In this document: positions 26,671 through 37,421 of the stretch, piece after piece
Numbering within the stretch: the stretch's first letter is position 1
Layout of the letters: each line of letters begins with the position of its first letter
From: Rhyzopertha dominica
Lineage: Eukaryota; Arthropoda; Insecta; Coleoptera; Bostrichidae
Assembly: GCA_025024175.1 (NCBI GenBank)
Contig: QCXZ01000001.1
Span: 16,182,001 to 16,246,000 of the forward strand
DNA: 64,000 nucleotides
Direction of reading: 5' to 3'
Notes under the pieces: generated by a model
Told to the model about the DNA's origin: nothing
The model's input: only the letters and a program-made list of their open reading frames with translations
Database searches by the model: none
Position numbers and translations under genes: made by a program

Positions 26671-27800
26671 TCATGTAATTAACCTGTGAAAATGTTAGTA
26701 CTAATATAGATCAAAGGCTCACTTTCAGTGTGATCTACTCAATGTTCAAACGAAGTAAATGTACCTATATATGCTAATGTACCATTCTATTTTTGAAAAG
26801 TGCTTTACTACCATTTTAAAACAATTCCTTTGCTAATTATTGAATGTTTTTTGTTATTTATAGTAATATAAGTGTTATGTGAACAATCATACAGGTTTTT
26901 GCGTGTAATTTAATACAATGTAGTGGATATCTATTGCATGGCTTTCTAAAGAAAAATTATTCTTAACTTACTTATTTTTTTCAGTATAATGCATTGGTGG
27001 AGGTCATCATTGCGAAAAAATATTTGTTATATGTACTCATTGCTATACAAGGTGTTCATTGTTGTATTAAAACAAGCCGTAATTTTGAACTTGATCAAAT
27101 ATTATGCAAGTCGTTTTTATTGCGATATCCATTCGGACCACTATTATTTTATAAAGCAAGAAAAAATACATAGTAATTCATTTATCTTATTCTTATATCT
27201 ACATATTACGTACTTTTATGTATATATATATATATATGTGTTTTAATGTTATGAATTTGATTGTTGTGTGATAATATCTAATTAACGATTGTTATTTTAT
27301 TTTATAATGCTACAGAAGAAGAACATTAGTGATTTATTAATATTTGTTTGCTCAATTTGAAGATGTGCTTTTTTGGTTAGGATTAATGTAACAGGAAGGA
27401 ATGTCTTATAGCTATGGCTGTTCCTTTTTTGTTTGATCTGCCTGCAGTGAGATAATTATTTTCACTGCAGGAATTAATTTTATTGTACGTTTAATTCTGT
27501 AGTTTACTTGACTATGAATTTTAATATTCCGTTTTTGGAATTTGCTGAGAAGTTACATCTGTAATTAGCAATGGATGTAATGTTTCGGTTCAGTGTTTTC
27601 CGTGAAAGCTAGATTGTATAATATTATTTATACTTGAGTGGTAATTTATTTTTATCGTTAATATTTGTTATAATTTTGTGATTTTAGTTTCCAAATGTCA
27701 GCTGAAATATGCGCTGCATTGTAAATTACATGTAAAAACTTTGTATGGATATATGAAGTGTTATTGTTACAAAGGTGTATATTGTATTAAAGTCTATATT
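26671..27800 (+). other. NFAT 3' untranslated region and poly(A) signal candidate
   Basis: AT-rich sequence follows the NFAT stop codon. ATTAAA at 27,786-27,791 is a plausible cleavage signal about 1.1 kb downstream, followed by T-rich sequence near 27,812. A TA dinucleotide run lies at about 27,222-27,237. Earlier signals are possible, so the UTR end is approximate. Confidence 0.4.
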
Positions 27801-29163
27801 GAATAACATTGAGTTTTTTTTAAGGTATAACAGTTATAGTTACATTAACTATCGTCAGTGTTCAGAAAAAATTAAAACAATTATATTTTGGAGAAAAGCA
27901 AATTATTTGTTTTAGTCTGTGAAATGTCATTTTGAATAATCATTTCCACTCTATATTTGAGATGATTTTACTTGAACATGAAATTATATGAGTACTTTTA
28001 TTGTGTCGAAGAATTTACAAGATATTTGGTGAATTTTTGTTTTCTTTGTTATTGTAACGTTTCCTGTGCATAATGCTGGTTTGAAAAGTAAAAGGTACAA
28101 TAAGAAATTGCATATTTTTCTAATACTTTAAGCTCTTCTTACCATCTCAACTAATTTTCCACAAATATTGTTTAAATATCTCTGGTCAAAAGGAGTTTAA
28201 AGAGCCGAATGGGGAATATGTATCAACGTACAGGGTATATGTCAGATCGATAATTACTTTTCACTGATTAGCGACATTGTTTTGCCAGATATAATAATCT
28301 TATTTAGGTAGTGTACCTGCACTCCTGCCTCAGTTTACTGCAAAATAGTAATAATGTCTGAATATTCAGAGAACGGTAATAGTAAATATTTTATAATTAT
28401 TATGGCTAGTAATGGGATTATCTGCATCTAAAATCCACATCATGGGGTAAGGTGTGTGACATCAGAGCCCATTTTAGGCCTAGCTTTAATTACAATTACT
28501 TTAATTACATCTGCTCTTTGGATAAAATCAGGTAGTTGTTTTGACAATAAAACATAATTTTTATTGCATAAAACAAAACTTAATATAATCGAATCAGGAC
28601 TAATTATCCTAATTATTTTACATGCAAACTTATAACTCTAACTAGTAAGTAATAATTTGACTTATATTACTTATAAATTTTATTGTCAATTGCAATTCAC
28701 TGTTATGTCTGCAAAATAAGTTTTTCAAATTGTTGTATTTTTTGAAAATCTTAAATATTGTAGGATGAGAATAGTCTTTTATAGATAGTAATTTTGTACT
28801 TTCAGATAAGTTCAAAATTCTGTATGTGAATCATTTTTGCTGACATCACGCTGCTTTCGAATATCGATTTATAATAAAAATTTGACAATATATACATTCT
28901 ACAGGTGAGTTGCAAAGACTATGGTTATTATCACTTGAAGACAAAAAGTGTTTTTGGACTTCACTTATGACGAGTTTTCTAACTGCGATATAATTTTCTT
29001 TTTCAGAATGAATCCAGTTTTTAAACTGTGGTAAGGAATAAGTTGCCTAAATCTATGGTCTTCTGAATAACTGATTGAAATCTAAAATACATGAAAAGCA
29101 TTTTTATATCTGTTATAATTTAATCCCACAGCTAGGTCAAAAATTTCAATTTTCAATAACTTA
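27801..29163. other. Intergenic, no supported feature
   Basis: AT-rich sequence between the NFAT 3' end and the LTR element. TACAGGGTATATGTCAGA near 28,229 resembles the CAGGGT transposon tips seen elsewhere in the window, but no matching inverted end was found. Confidence 0.4.
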
Positions 29164-29167
29164 GGAG

Positions 29168-30090
29168 TGAAAAACATAGAAAAACTAATGCGGGAATAAT
29201 CAAGAAAAACTTACATTATCGCCGCCTTCATCCGTGGGTCATAACAATACGGTCACTCCGGTGGACAGACAAGGCGGTTTCACATACGCGCGGGAGATGC
29301 AAAAACAAAACATAAGTTACTCATCCGTTAAACTCAAAAAGATACAGTTAAGACTCACAGAGGGGTTTTCACCCCAGGGCCTCATCCTTGTCCTGTCTAT
29401 GGCTTCATCCCTGAGATTACATCTTTATCAATGGTGGTTATGAATACCTTGTTAGTTTTCTCTCTTCAACAACTAGCTAGTGTCAACCTGAAATAGTAGA
29501 GGCTTCCCCGAACGCTCACCCTAAGGCCTATAGGGTCGCATTCCAATAGCCCGGATCGGGGGCACCTAATAAGGCTACCCTCTCCACCAGAACTATGTCA
29601 TTCGAGATACCCTGCATTACCCCCCGGAATGCAAGTCCTCCACTCGAAGGAACCACAGCTGTTAATCGGGCACTCTGCTCTAGGGGTTTCAAACTGCCTG
29701 AGGCACATCATGGCCAAAGACCTTACTCTCTCTGCCTGAGGCACAACATGGCCAAAGACCTTACTCTCTCTGCCTGAGGCACAACATGGCCAAAGACCTT
29801 ACTCTCTCTGCCTGAGGCACAACATGGCCAAAGACCTCGCTCTCACTGAGCCAAAATCAAGAATATTTCTCTCTGTCAAAAATGACACATCCATACTCAT
29901 TGCCTACTTTTGCATCTCCTCGCGACGCTGATATTTCTCTCCAAAACAATTAATCGCATGCATACGCATTCGCTTCGATATTAGTATTTATCTTATTAAC
30001 AGCGATTCTAAACATAGCAAGAAATTAATAAACGCACAAAAACACCTTTTATTTTAATAATAACGTAGATACAAAAATTGACATTTAACA
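29168..30090 (-). repeat. Long terminal repeat, left copy (3' LTR in element orientation)
   Basis: 923 bp, with the same length and reading as 34,543-35,465 at a constant offset of 5375 bp. The only difference I found is an undetermined base in the right copy near 34,727. The left tip is TGAAAAAC, and the right tip TTTAACA reads TGTTAAA on the minus strand. It contains four tandem 38-bp units. Confidence 0.85.
29697..29848. repeat. Four tandem 38-bp units inside the left LTR
   Basis: Units start CCTGAGGCACA at 29,697, 29,735, 29,773 and 29,811 and contain CATGGCCAAAGAC. The first differs by one base and the last by a few near its end. The array is reproduced at 35,072-35,223 in the other LTR. 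Confidence 0.9.
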
Positions 30091-30131
30091 TTCGGCCAAC
30101 CTAACAGGGTCGTGTCCTCACGACATAATTA

Positions 30132-30225
30132 TTCGGTATCCCTACTTGATTTGGATAAATTAGTCAATGGTACTTCATCTGAGCCACTGTCCTCATCGAT
30201 GGTATCTGATGTAATAAATGGATTT
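30132..30225 (-). pseudogene. Remnant of the LTR element's pol 3' end
   Basis: A minus-strand frame of about 31 codons, rich in Asp, Glu and Ser (TIDEDSGSDEVPLTNL), ends at TAA at 30,129-30,131, just inside the LTR. Its position and acidic character suit the C-terminal tail of a gypsy-type polyprotein. Upstream the frame is lost, and no integrase or protease motif remains. It is too short to assign firmly. Confidence 0.4.
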
Positions 30226-30999
30226 GATAATAATAAATAGATTTTATTAAAACAAGAGCAGATACTGAGAGTAATACATGATCAATAAAGGCAAAGTCTA
30301 GCAGAAGCTATTCTACTTAACCTTCGAAAAGAAACTTAAACTATGTATATTATGGTATAATTTATGAATACCCCTATTGTTAATTGATTATACGTCTTAC
30401 GCTTCAGTTATTATTATCAACAGGTGTCTTATCTTCTTAGGTTAGCCTTCATGTGTGGTCTTTGGGGATAGTAAGCTATTGCTTGAAACCTCATCGAGTC
30501 CGAACGAACGAAGTAAGTCATGGTCATCATGAAATCTGACGATCGAAAAATAACTGTCTTAGTTTAAATTTAAATTTGTTAATATTTATTTTTTTAAACT
30601 CGCTCGGAAGGGCGAGCCTTACAGCTTTACCGCCTTACAGCGTTGTATGTGAAGCAGCGAACGAACATACCAGAGCGATGGCGAGGCAACAAATATTTAG
30701 CTTCATATCGTGTATCACGTGAGTGCGTAGATGAATGAGGGGCAAACTTAGACCTCAAGTTTTCACATGCATGAGAAGAATTTAGTACAGCATGGACGAA
30801 ACAACTCAAATAAAAATTTCAGCGGAAATCCATGCGTAGCCAGTTCAGAGTTAATTCTGTAAGATACATGGTCCCTAAGCCAAAAATCAAGCGACAGCAT
30901 ACATTGTGAACCGTCTAAACCCTGCTTCTATCAACAGAATTCAAACAGGGGTAATATAAAAAATTGCAATAATTAAAGAGGACGAGAACGAGTAAATCA

Positions 31000-33700
31000 C
31001 ATAATTGCCTTTTCAAATTAACGGTAAAAAAATGTCTACAAGCATAAAATAACTTAAGGTTAAAATGATTTTTGTATTGACTTAGTTACATGCAGCTCAA
31101 ACCAGATCTGAGTGTTTATAATGAGATCAAAGTATGATCAACAAAATTTAATCTTGAGCAATCTATATAAATATTAAAAGACCGTATAAGAAATTTTATA
31201 CTACCTTTATAATCAAAGACCATCAACTGCGACTTAGACAAATTCAATTGAAGGCCATGTTCAGCAGACAATTTTCTTAATTTTTCAAGTTCTTTGTTCA
31301 GAATTTTGTCAGCCCTTGCGAAATCATGCTTATCGAAACTAAAACACAACTGTGTATCGTCGGCGTAAGTTATTTCTTTACAATGTAGAACTAAGTTCAC
31401 TATATCAAACGTATATATTATGAAAAGCAGAGATCCTAATGTGGAGCCTTACAGAACACCAGATCTAACTGACAATTCAAAGGGGACACTATATTTATTT
31501 TACCACTTGGGTTCTATCGCTCAAGTAAGATCTAATAAACTGTACCGACAAACTGCTGAAACAGTAAGACTTTAGTTTGGCACATAACATACCATGATTA
31601 ATAGTATCGAACGCTTTTGAAAAATGGAGCAAAACCAAAGCACTGACTAAACCCTTATCATAAGCTGAAATGAGATCATCCACGACTGAAGCTGGTGCAG
31701 TAAGAGTGCTACGACCGCGTCTGAATCCACACTGAGCATCTGAATGATTTTCCTTGAAAAGACAAAGTCAGATATCTGTTCGTAGACTAGAGATTCAAAC
31801 AGTTTTGAAGCTGCAGGTAAGATGCTAATCAAAGGTAAATCCGACTAGTTTTCAGGGTTAGACCTTTTAAGCAGATGTATTGCGATGACTTTCTTCCACA
31901 TTGTAGGGAAATAAGCTTTTTCCATACAACAATAATTGAAGACGTGTAATAGGTATAAATCAATAATGGAACTACATAAGTGCAACATTTTCAACGATAT
32001 GTTGTTTGNGCCACAATTATCTCTTTTTTACGTTAAAGACTGCGGAATGTACCTCTTCTAAAGTAACCATTTTAAAGAAAATTCTTGTAGGGATGGGAAT
32101 TAGCATTCTCACAATATTGCATTCTATAATTAGAGACGATATTATTTGATTGAAAAAACTGAAGAACATGGACAGTAATGGAATTGCTATTAGACAGATT
32201 AGAAGGTAGTTCAGATCTCACTTTGTTAGTACCAATGTTTAAATTGCGCAGAGCCGACCAAATAGTGTGTATATCTCCACTAGATGCAACTGAACCTATG
32301 TAACGACTTTTTTTCTATCCTAACAGAGTTCATAGTCAAGTTCCTCAACCTATTGTATACAGCAAAATTTTCAGGAAGTTTACTTCGTTTGTATTTACGG
32401 AAGGATGCATCACGTTTACTCATAAAACATTTGAGTTCAGGGCAACACCACATTGCATTGGGCTTTGTTACCCTAGACGTTACCATCAGGGCATGCCGAT
32501 CAGAGAGAAATAATTAAGGTGTTGAAATTTTCAAGTTTCTTATGAATATTGGTTTCACGTATCACATCAGTCCATTCAATAGATTCCAAACTTTTGCGAA
32601 ACTCACTGACATCAAAGCGTCTGAAAGATCTACATATAAGCAACATATTTGAGTTCACATTTAACCTTAGCTGAACTAAATTCACAATAAACCAATCTGT
32701 GGTCAGAAGTATCGTCACAGTTCTTCGAACCGTATCTTGTAACATTCAGAAAATGGGATACGAATAAAGGATCAATCAGTAAGCTTGAGTTACCAGTCAC
32801 TCTATTCGGTTCATCCAAGACTTACACCAAGTTGTATGCCTCCAAACGTGAACCCATATGGTTAGAAATATTTAAGAAATTAATGTTGAAATCAGCCAGA
32901 CAGACAAATTAATCATACATACCGCAAACAAAACCAAATATATTATCAAGGGTTTCAACAAAATTGCCCAAGCTGGAGTTAGGTGGACGATAGCATACGC
33001 CGAATGCATAATTTACAGTCCCTACGCGGATGCTAAAAAAAAACAGTCAATAAAGGAATTAATCTCAAAATCGAACTCTATTAACGAGTTATAAAAAGTC
33101 GACTTGATATATGCCGCCACACCATGCGTATAACGAAGATTGTAACCAGGTATTGCTAAAATAGATAGAGCTACATTATTAGACAACAATCTTTCGCCAA
33201 CCATAACAACATCATAGTTTGCACTCTGAACTAAATTGATAAAATCTTGAAAATGTGCTAAGAGCGATCTTACATTAAGATGTGCAACCTTTATAAAAAT
33301 TATAAGCTAAACTTATACAGGATATCTATTACCTCTAAATGAGAACAAATACAACCTGACTTAATTAAACTAAATTGTATTGAAATCTGTTTAATTGTTA
33401 AATTTAAGAAAAGCAAAATTAATACTTAACAATCGGCAGTAGCTCCCGGAAAAGCATTACATTTTACGCTAGCAACAAATCCGCGCCACACATAATAAAA
33501 GGATAACGTTGCCAATTAACTGCTACCAATACTGTTCTGCATATTGACTATATCGTCAACAGAATATACAGTGTATTTACGACCATTTACTATTACTTTG
33601 ACGTAACCCTGGTAAGTCCATAAGTTACAAGCACCAAATTCAGAGCTACAGAGTTTTAGTAATTCTAGGCGCTTCCTCGTGAGATCTTATGATCTTATGG
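31000..33700 (-). pseudogene. Decayed non-LTR retrotransposon (LINE; CR1/Jockey-like)
   Basis: Read right to left. An ORF1 tail (33,516-33,683, KRLELLKLCSSEFG then LWTYQGYVKV) resembles the FP/L1-type C-terminal domain of insect LINE ORF1. Endonuclease pieces follow, with HGVAAYIKS at about 33,120 and SDHRLVYCEF at about 32,690. A linker with FRKYKRSKLPENFAVYNRLRN lies at about 32,350-32,410. The reverse transcriptase has HFSKAFDTINHGM at about 31,600-31,640 and the catalytic YADD at about 31,362. Frameshifts (for example near 31,740) and stops (for example just before the GS.LG block at about 31,450) break it, so it cannot encode working enzymes. No LINE poly(A) tail or target duplication is visible inside the LTR element. 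The exact clade is uncertain. Confidence 0.82.
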
Positions 33701-33994
33701 AAATATTGGTTCCTCTCAACAACTTCTTGTTGCGGAATATGAGCTGCCTATCCTGAGCAGAATCTGGCGATTCTAGGTCTTCAGAATACAAATTTGAATC
33801 ACATAAACTGGGCACTTTGAACACAAATAACCGGAGCATCGCTGAATCACGTCTACTCCCTGTGCATTACCTTATGTATTTGGTTGATTCTCATCGCAAG
33901 GTTTCAGATCAACAGCGCTTCAAGGGCTTGATAATTACTCGATCGGGCAACTGCCTATATGATGTAATCATAGGATGTTATTAAACATCAAGAA

Positions 33995-34036
33995 ATGAAG
34001 GAAAATGATGGTGATGATGATGATGTTGATGATGGG
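33995..34036. repeat. GAT trinucleotide repeat
   Basis: Interrupted GATGATGATGAT run between the LINE remnant and the leader repeats of the LTR element. Confidence 0.7.
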
Positions 34037-34189
34037 TACCCATTTGCATGAACATGAAGAATATGCAAAACATGTATGATAGAGGTATTAGATCTACCAA
34101 TAATCACGCCGAAACAAAAGAGATCCTGTTAAGGCCAAGAACTTTGCTGAATAAACGTATTTTGCACAAAAACTGTCAGCCGCCGCTTA

Positions 34190-34528
34190 ACCACTAATTA
34201 TAATTACGACAAACGATAACTTGTCATACCACTGCGCTGCGACAAAACGTGCTAAAAATGTTGAATACGTTATTATTAATCTCATCGAATCAGTGAAGCG
34301 ATTGTTTGACCACCAATGATAATTACGACAAACTATAATTTGTCAAACCACTGCGCTGCGATAAAACGTGCGTAAACTTTTTGAATTCATCTCATCGAAT
34401 CTGTGAACCGATTGTTTGACCACCAATTATAATTACGACAAACTATAATTTGTCAAACCACTACGCTGCGATAAAACGTGCNTAAACTTTTTGAATTCAT
34501 CTTACCGAATCTGTGAACCGATTGTTTG
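34190..34528. repeat. Three tandem units (119, 110, 110 bp) next to the right LTR
   Basis: Units begin ACCACYAAT at 34,190, 34,309 and 34,419 and end GATTGTTTG. The second and third differ at only a few positions, while the first is more diverged. Each holds a near-palindrome, GACAAACTATAATTTGTC. In element orientation they lie in the leader, 14 bases after the 5' LTR. No convincing TGG-type primer binding site is seen in those 14 bases. Confidence 0.85.
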
Positions 34529-34542
34529 ACCCCACACCTGAA

Positions 34543-35465
34543 TGAAAAACATAGAAAAACTAATGCGGGAATAATCAAGAAAAACTTACATTATCGCCGC
34601 CTTCATCCGTGGGTCATAACAATACGGTCACTCCGGTGGACAGACAAGGCGGTTTCACATACGCGCGGGAGATGCAAAAACAAAACATAAGTTACTCATC
34701 CGTTAAACTCAAAAAGATACAGTTAANACTCACAGAGGGGTTTTCACCCCAGGGCCTCATCCTTGTCCTGTCTATGGCTTCATCCCTGAGATTACATCTT
34801 TATCAATGGTGGTTATGAATACCTTGTTAGTTTTCTCTCTTCAACAACTAGCTAGTGTCAACCTGAAATAGTAGAGGCTTCCCCGAACGCTCACCCTAAG
34901 GCCTATAGGGTCGCATTCCAATAGCCCGGATCGGGGGCACCTAATAAGGCTACCCTCTCCACCAGAACTATGTCATTCGAGATACCCTGCATTACCCCCC
35001 GGAATGCAAGTCCTCCACTCGAAGGAACCACAGCTGTTAATCGGGCACTCTGCTCTAGGGGTTTCAAACTGCCTGAGGCACATCATGGCCAAAGACCTTA
35101 CTCTCTCTGCCTGAGGCACAACATGGCCAAAGACCTTACTCTCTCTGCCTGAGGCACAACATGGCCAAAGACCTTACTCTCTCTGCCTGAGGCACAACAT
35201 GGCCAAAGACCTCGCTCTCACTGAGCCAAAATCAAGAATATTTCTCTCTGTCAAAAATGACACATCCATACTCATTGCCTACTTTTGCATCTCCTCGCGA
35301 CGCTGATATTTCTCTCCAAAACAATTAATCGCATGCATACGCATTCGCTTCGATATTAGTATTTATCTTATTAACAGCGATTCTAAACATAGCAAGAAAT
35401 TAATAAACGCACAAAAACACCTTTTATTTTAATAATAACGTAGATACAAAAATTGACATTTAACA
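34543..35465 (-). repeat. Long terminal repeat, right copy (5' LTR in element orientation)
   Basis: 923 bp, apparently identical to 29,168-30,090 except for one undetermined base near 34,727. It is followed by GGAG, the target duplication. It carries the same four 38-bp units at 35,072-35,223. Confidence 0.85.
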
Positions 35466-35784
35466 GGAGTAATTAAAAAGCAGTAGGCAAAGGGCAGGTA
35501 TAACTTGATTTTTCCTGAAGCGTATCGATAGCAGTAGTCTATGGTTTCATAAGTATAAAATATTATTGCAAAAATTGTGTTTTTTTAAGTGAGGATAGTG
35601 GAAACTGTCAAAATGTGAATTTCATCTTGTAGGATATGGTACATTCAATTAGTGCAAACATGTTCTACTTCATCAGAAGCTTTAATTTTGCCAAAGCACT
35701 GTAATGAATCTTATGTAAAATAGTTTTGCTTGTGGAAATCGTCTTTTCAATTCTCAACTTTCCACAGAAAATAATTATGTCAAA

Positions 35785-35925
35785 TGTAATTGTAATAAAA
35801 TGGGTAATTCAATTACAAATGAATTACAATTGTAGAGCAAGTAATTAATTACTGCATCAATTACAACGAAAGTAATTCAATTACTTTTTCAGGTACTTGT
35901 AATTAATTACTTAACAACACTGACC
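35785..35925. mobile_element. hAT-like transposon end with GTAATT repeats
   Basis: Repeated short words GTAATTCAATTAC and GTAATTAATTACT end at AACAACACTG near 35,923. Read on the minus strand this begins CAGTGTTGTTAAGTAATT, a typical hAT terminal form with subterminal repeats. No matching second end was found, so the element limits are unknown. Confidence 0.5.
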
Positions 35926-37262
35926 CTGTCCAAATTTGATGCTCTTTCAAGCGAGCAGTTCATGAAAAATGTGCACTTTATCCATTTTCCTGTGACACAA
36001 ATTTAGTTCAATCTGAAAAGAAGGTAGCAGTTCGTTTGTCGTGCTTAATGCAGTTCCTTATACAATCATATCCTCATATATCATTGTTGAACAATGGAGT
36101 AAAAAGCTGGTGGAGCAGCTAACAAGGGGGGAGAGTCCCAAAATCTGTCATCTTCGTAGTTTGAGAGAAGCTGCATTGCAGCACAGTCGTCCGTAATTCT
36201 ATGGCATGGCTGAATTTTAAAAAGCAACCTGTAGTTGTCAAACTGACATCGCAATTTCAGTAAGTAAAATTTGTAGATAGTAAATTAAAGCTTAATCAAG
36301 TTTTGTATACAAGCGTTCTTTGTAAATCATATGCACGACAACCTCAACTCTTGAGTAGGAGTTATTGTAGACGGTTTAAATGTAAAACCTATATGTACTA
36401 GTTTTATAGAAAAAAAGTTCTGTACTGAAATGAACTAAAAAACAAAACATTTAACAAAAATTTTTTTACTTTAAATAAAAGTTTTTTATGTACTGGATTC
36501 ATCTATCATTTAAATAAAACGCTTGTTAATCACAAAATACTGCTCTTTTCCCTCGACTATATATTTTTGTTTGCTTCAATTACCTACTTTGGGAAAATTA
36601 AATAGATAGTACCTGTGGCGAGAATAAACTATAGTGTGCCAAGTAGGTGACAAATTTTTTGTATATACTGCTAGTGACGGCGCCTTAGGCACAAAATGCA
36701 AAACTGATGTTTATCTTGGACGAACTTTACTGTTAGCTGTTGGGTTTCTGTGCTATTTTGAGTCGCAATTGTGTTAGCAGGTAGTGGCTTTGTCATCATT
36801 TGTATGATGCAAACATGTGCAGAGGTGTAGTGCACCAGGTATAGAAGGAGAACACAGAGCACAGAGTCCGATATCTGACAATTCTGTAATTCTTCAGCTA
36901 AGGTTTAATGATTTGGTTCCCTCTCCTTTATACACATTTAAATTTTCTGGTATTATTTTGCCTAAAATGGTGGTCTATTGGAATACTGTAATATATGTAA
37001 TGACTGTGGCACGATAGCGTTTGGACTGCCATTTTGCGGTTAGCGATGTACTACCACTGCGACGACTCCATTGATGAATAAAATTTTTAGTTGGTGGCCT
37101 GGTATTTATTACATCAGTTTATGTGCATGCTTTAAATAGTACCAACTTTGACACAAAAAGAGAGAAAATATGGGTCAACTTATTTTCAATTGTTTAAGAT
37201 TGTGAAAAGACTATTTAAACACTAAAACACTCCAAGATTTCATGTAAAAGAGTCGCTGATTA
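35926..37262. other. Intergenic, no supported feature
   Basis: Sequence between the hAT-like end and the Edc4 3' UTR. Only short shadow frames are present, with no recognised motif. Confidence 0.4.
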
Positions 37263-37268
37263 TTTATT
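37263..37268 (-). terminator. Poly(A) signal candidate of Edc4
   Basis: AATAAA on the minus strand, about 155 bases downstream of the Edc4 stop codon. Confidence 0.5.
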
Positions 37269-37421
37269 AGTTACATATTTTATGATACAACTTACTTAAA
37301 ATTACATATTCTAACTTAAAACAGTCTTTACAACATAAACAAAACACTTAGATTTTTTTTTAAGTTCTTACATTATTGTTTTACATAAGAATTACAAAGG
37401 CTCACTATTACAAGTATTACG

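Larger units (their letters stand above)
29164..35469 (-). mobile_element. LTR retrotransposon, gypsy-like, coding region replaced by a LINE
   Basis: Two 923-bp direct repeats (29,168-30,090 and 34,543-35,465) start TGAAAAACATAG and end ATTTAACA. They are flanked by the 4-bp duplication GGAG at 29,164-29,167 and 35,466-35,469. TG...CA ends with a 4-bp duplication fit a Ty3/gypsy-type insertion. On the minus strand, sequence next to the left LTR encodes an acidic tail (30,132-30,225) and, after a TAA stop, REDTTLLGWPNV running into the LTR. That resembles the 3' end of insect gypsy-type pol genes, so the element runs right to left. The remaining 4.45-kb interior shows no gag, protease or integrase core, but a decayed LINE on the same strand. 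It is non-autonomous. The orientation and family calls are inferences from short motifs. Confidence 0.82.

Noticed and set aside
29234..29777. Small proteins inside the LTR (69 and 60 aa frames)
   Set aside because: They repeat exactly in both LTRs because the LTRs are copies. One is made of the 38-bp tandem unit, and there is no domain.
34529..34542. Primer-binding site next to the 5' LTR
   Set aside because: TTCAGGTGTGGGGT lacks the usual TGG start complementary to a tRNA 3' CCA end. I could not match it to a tRNA.
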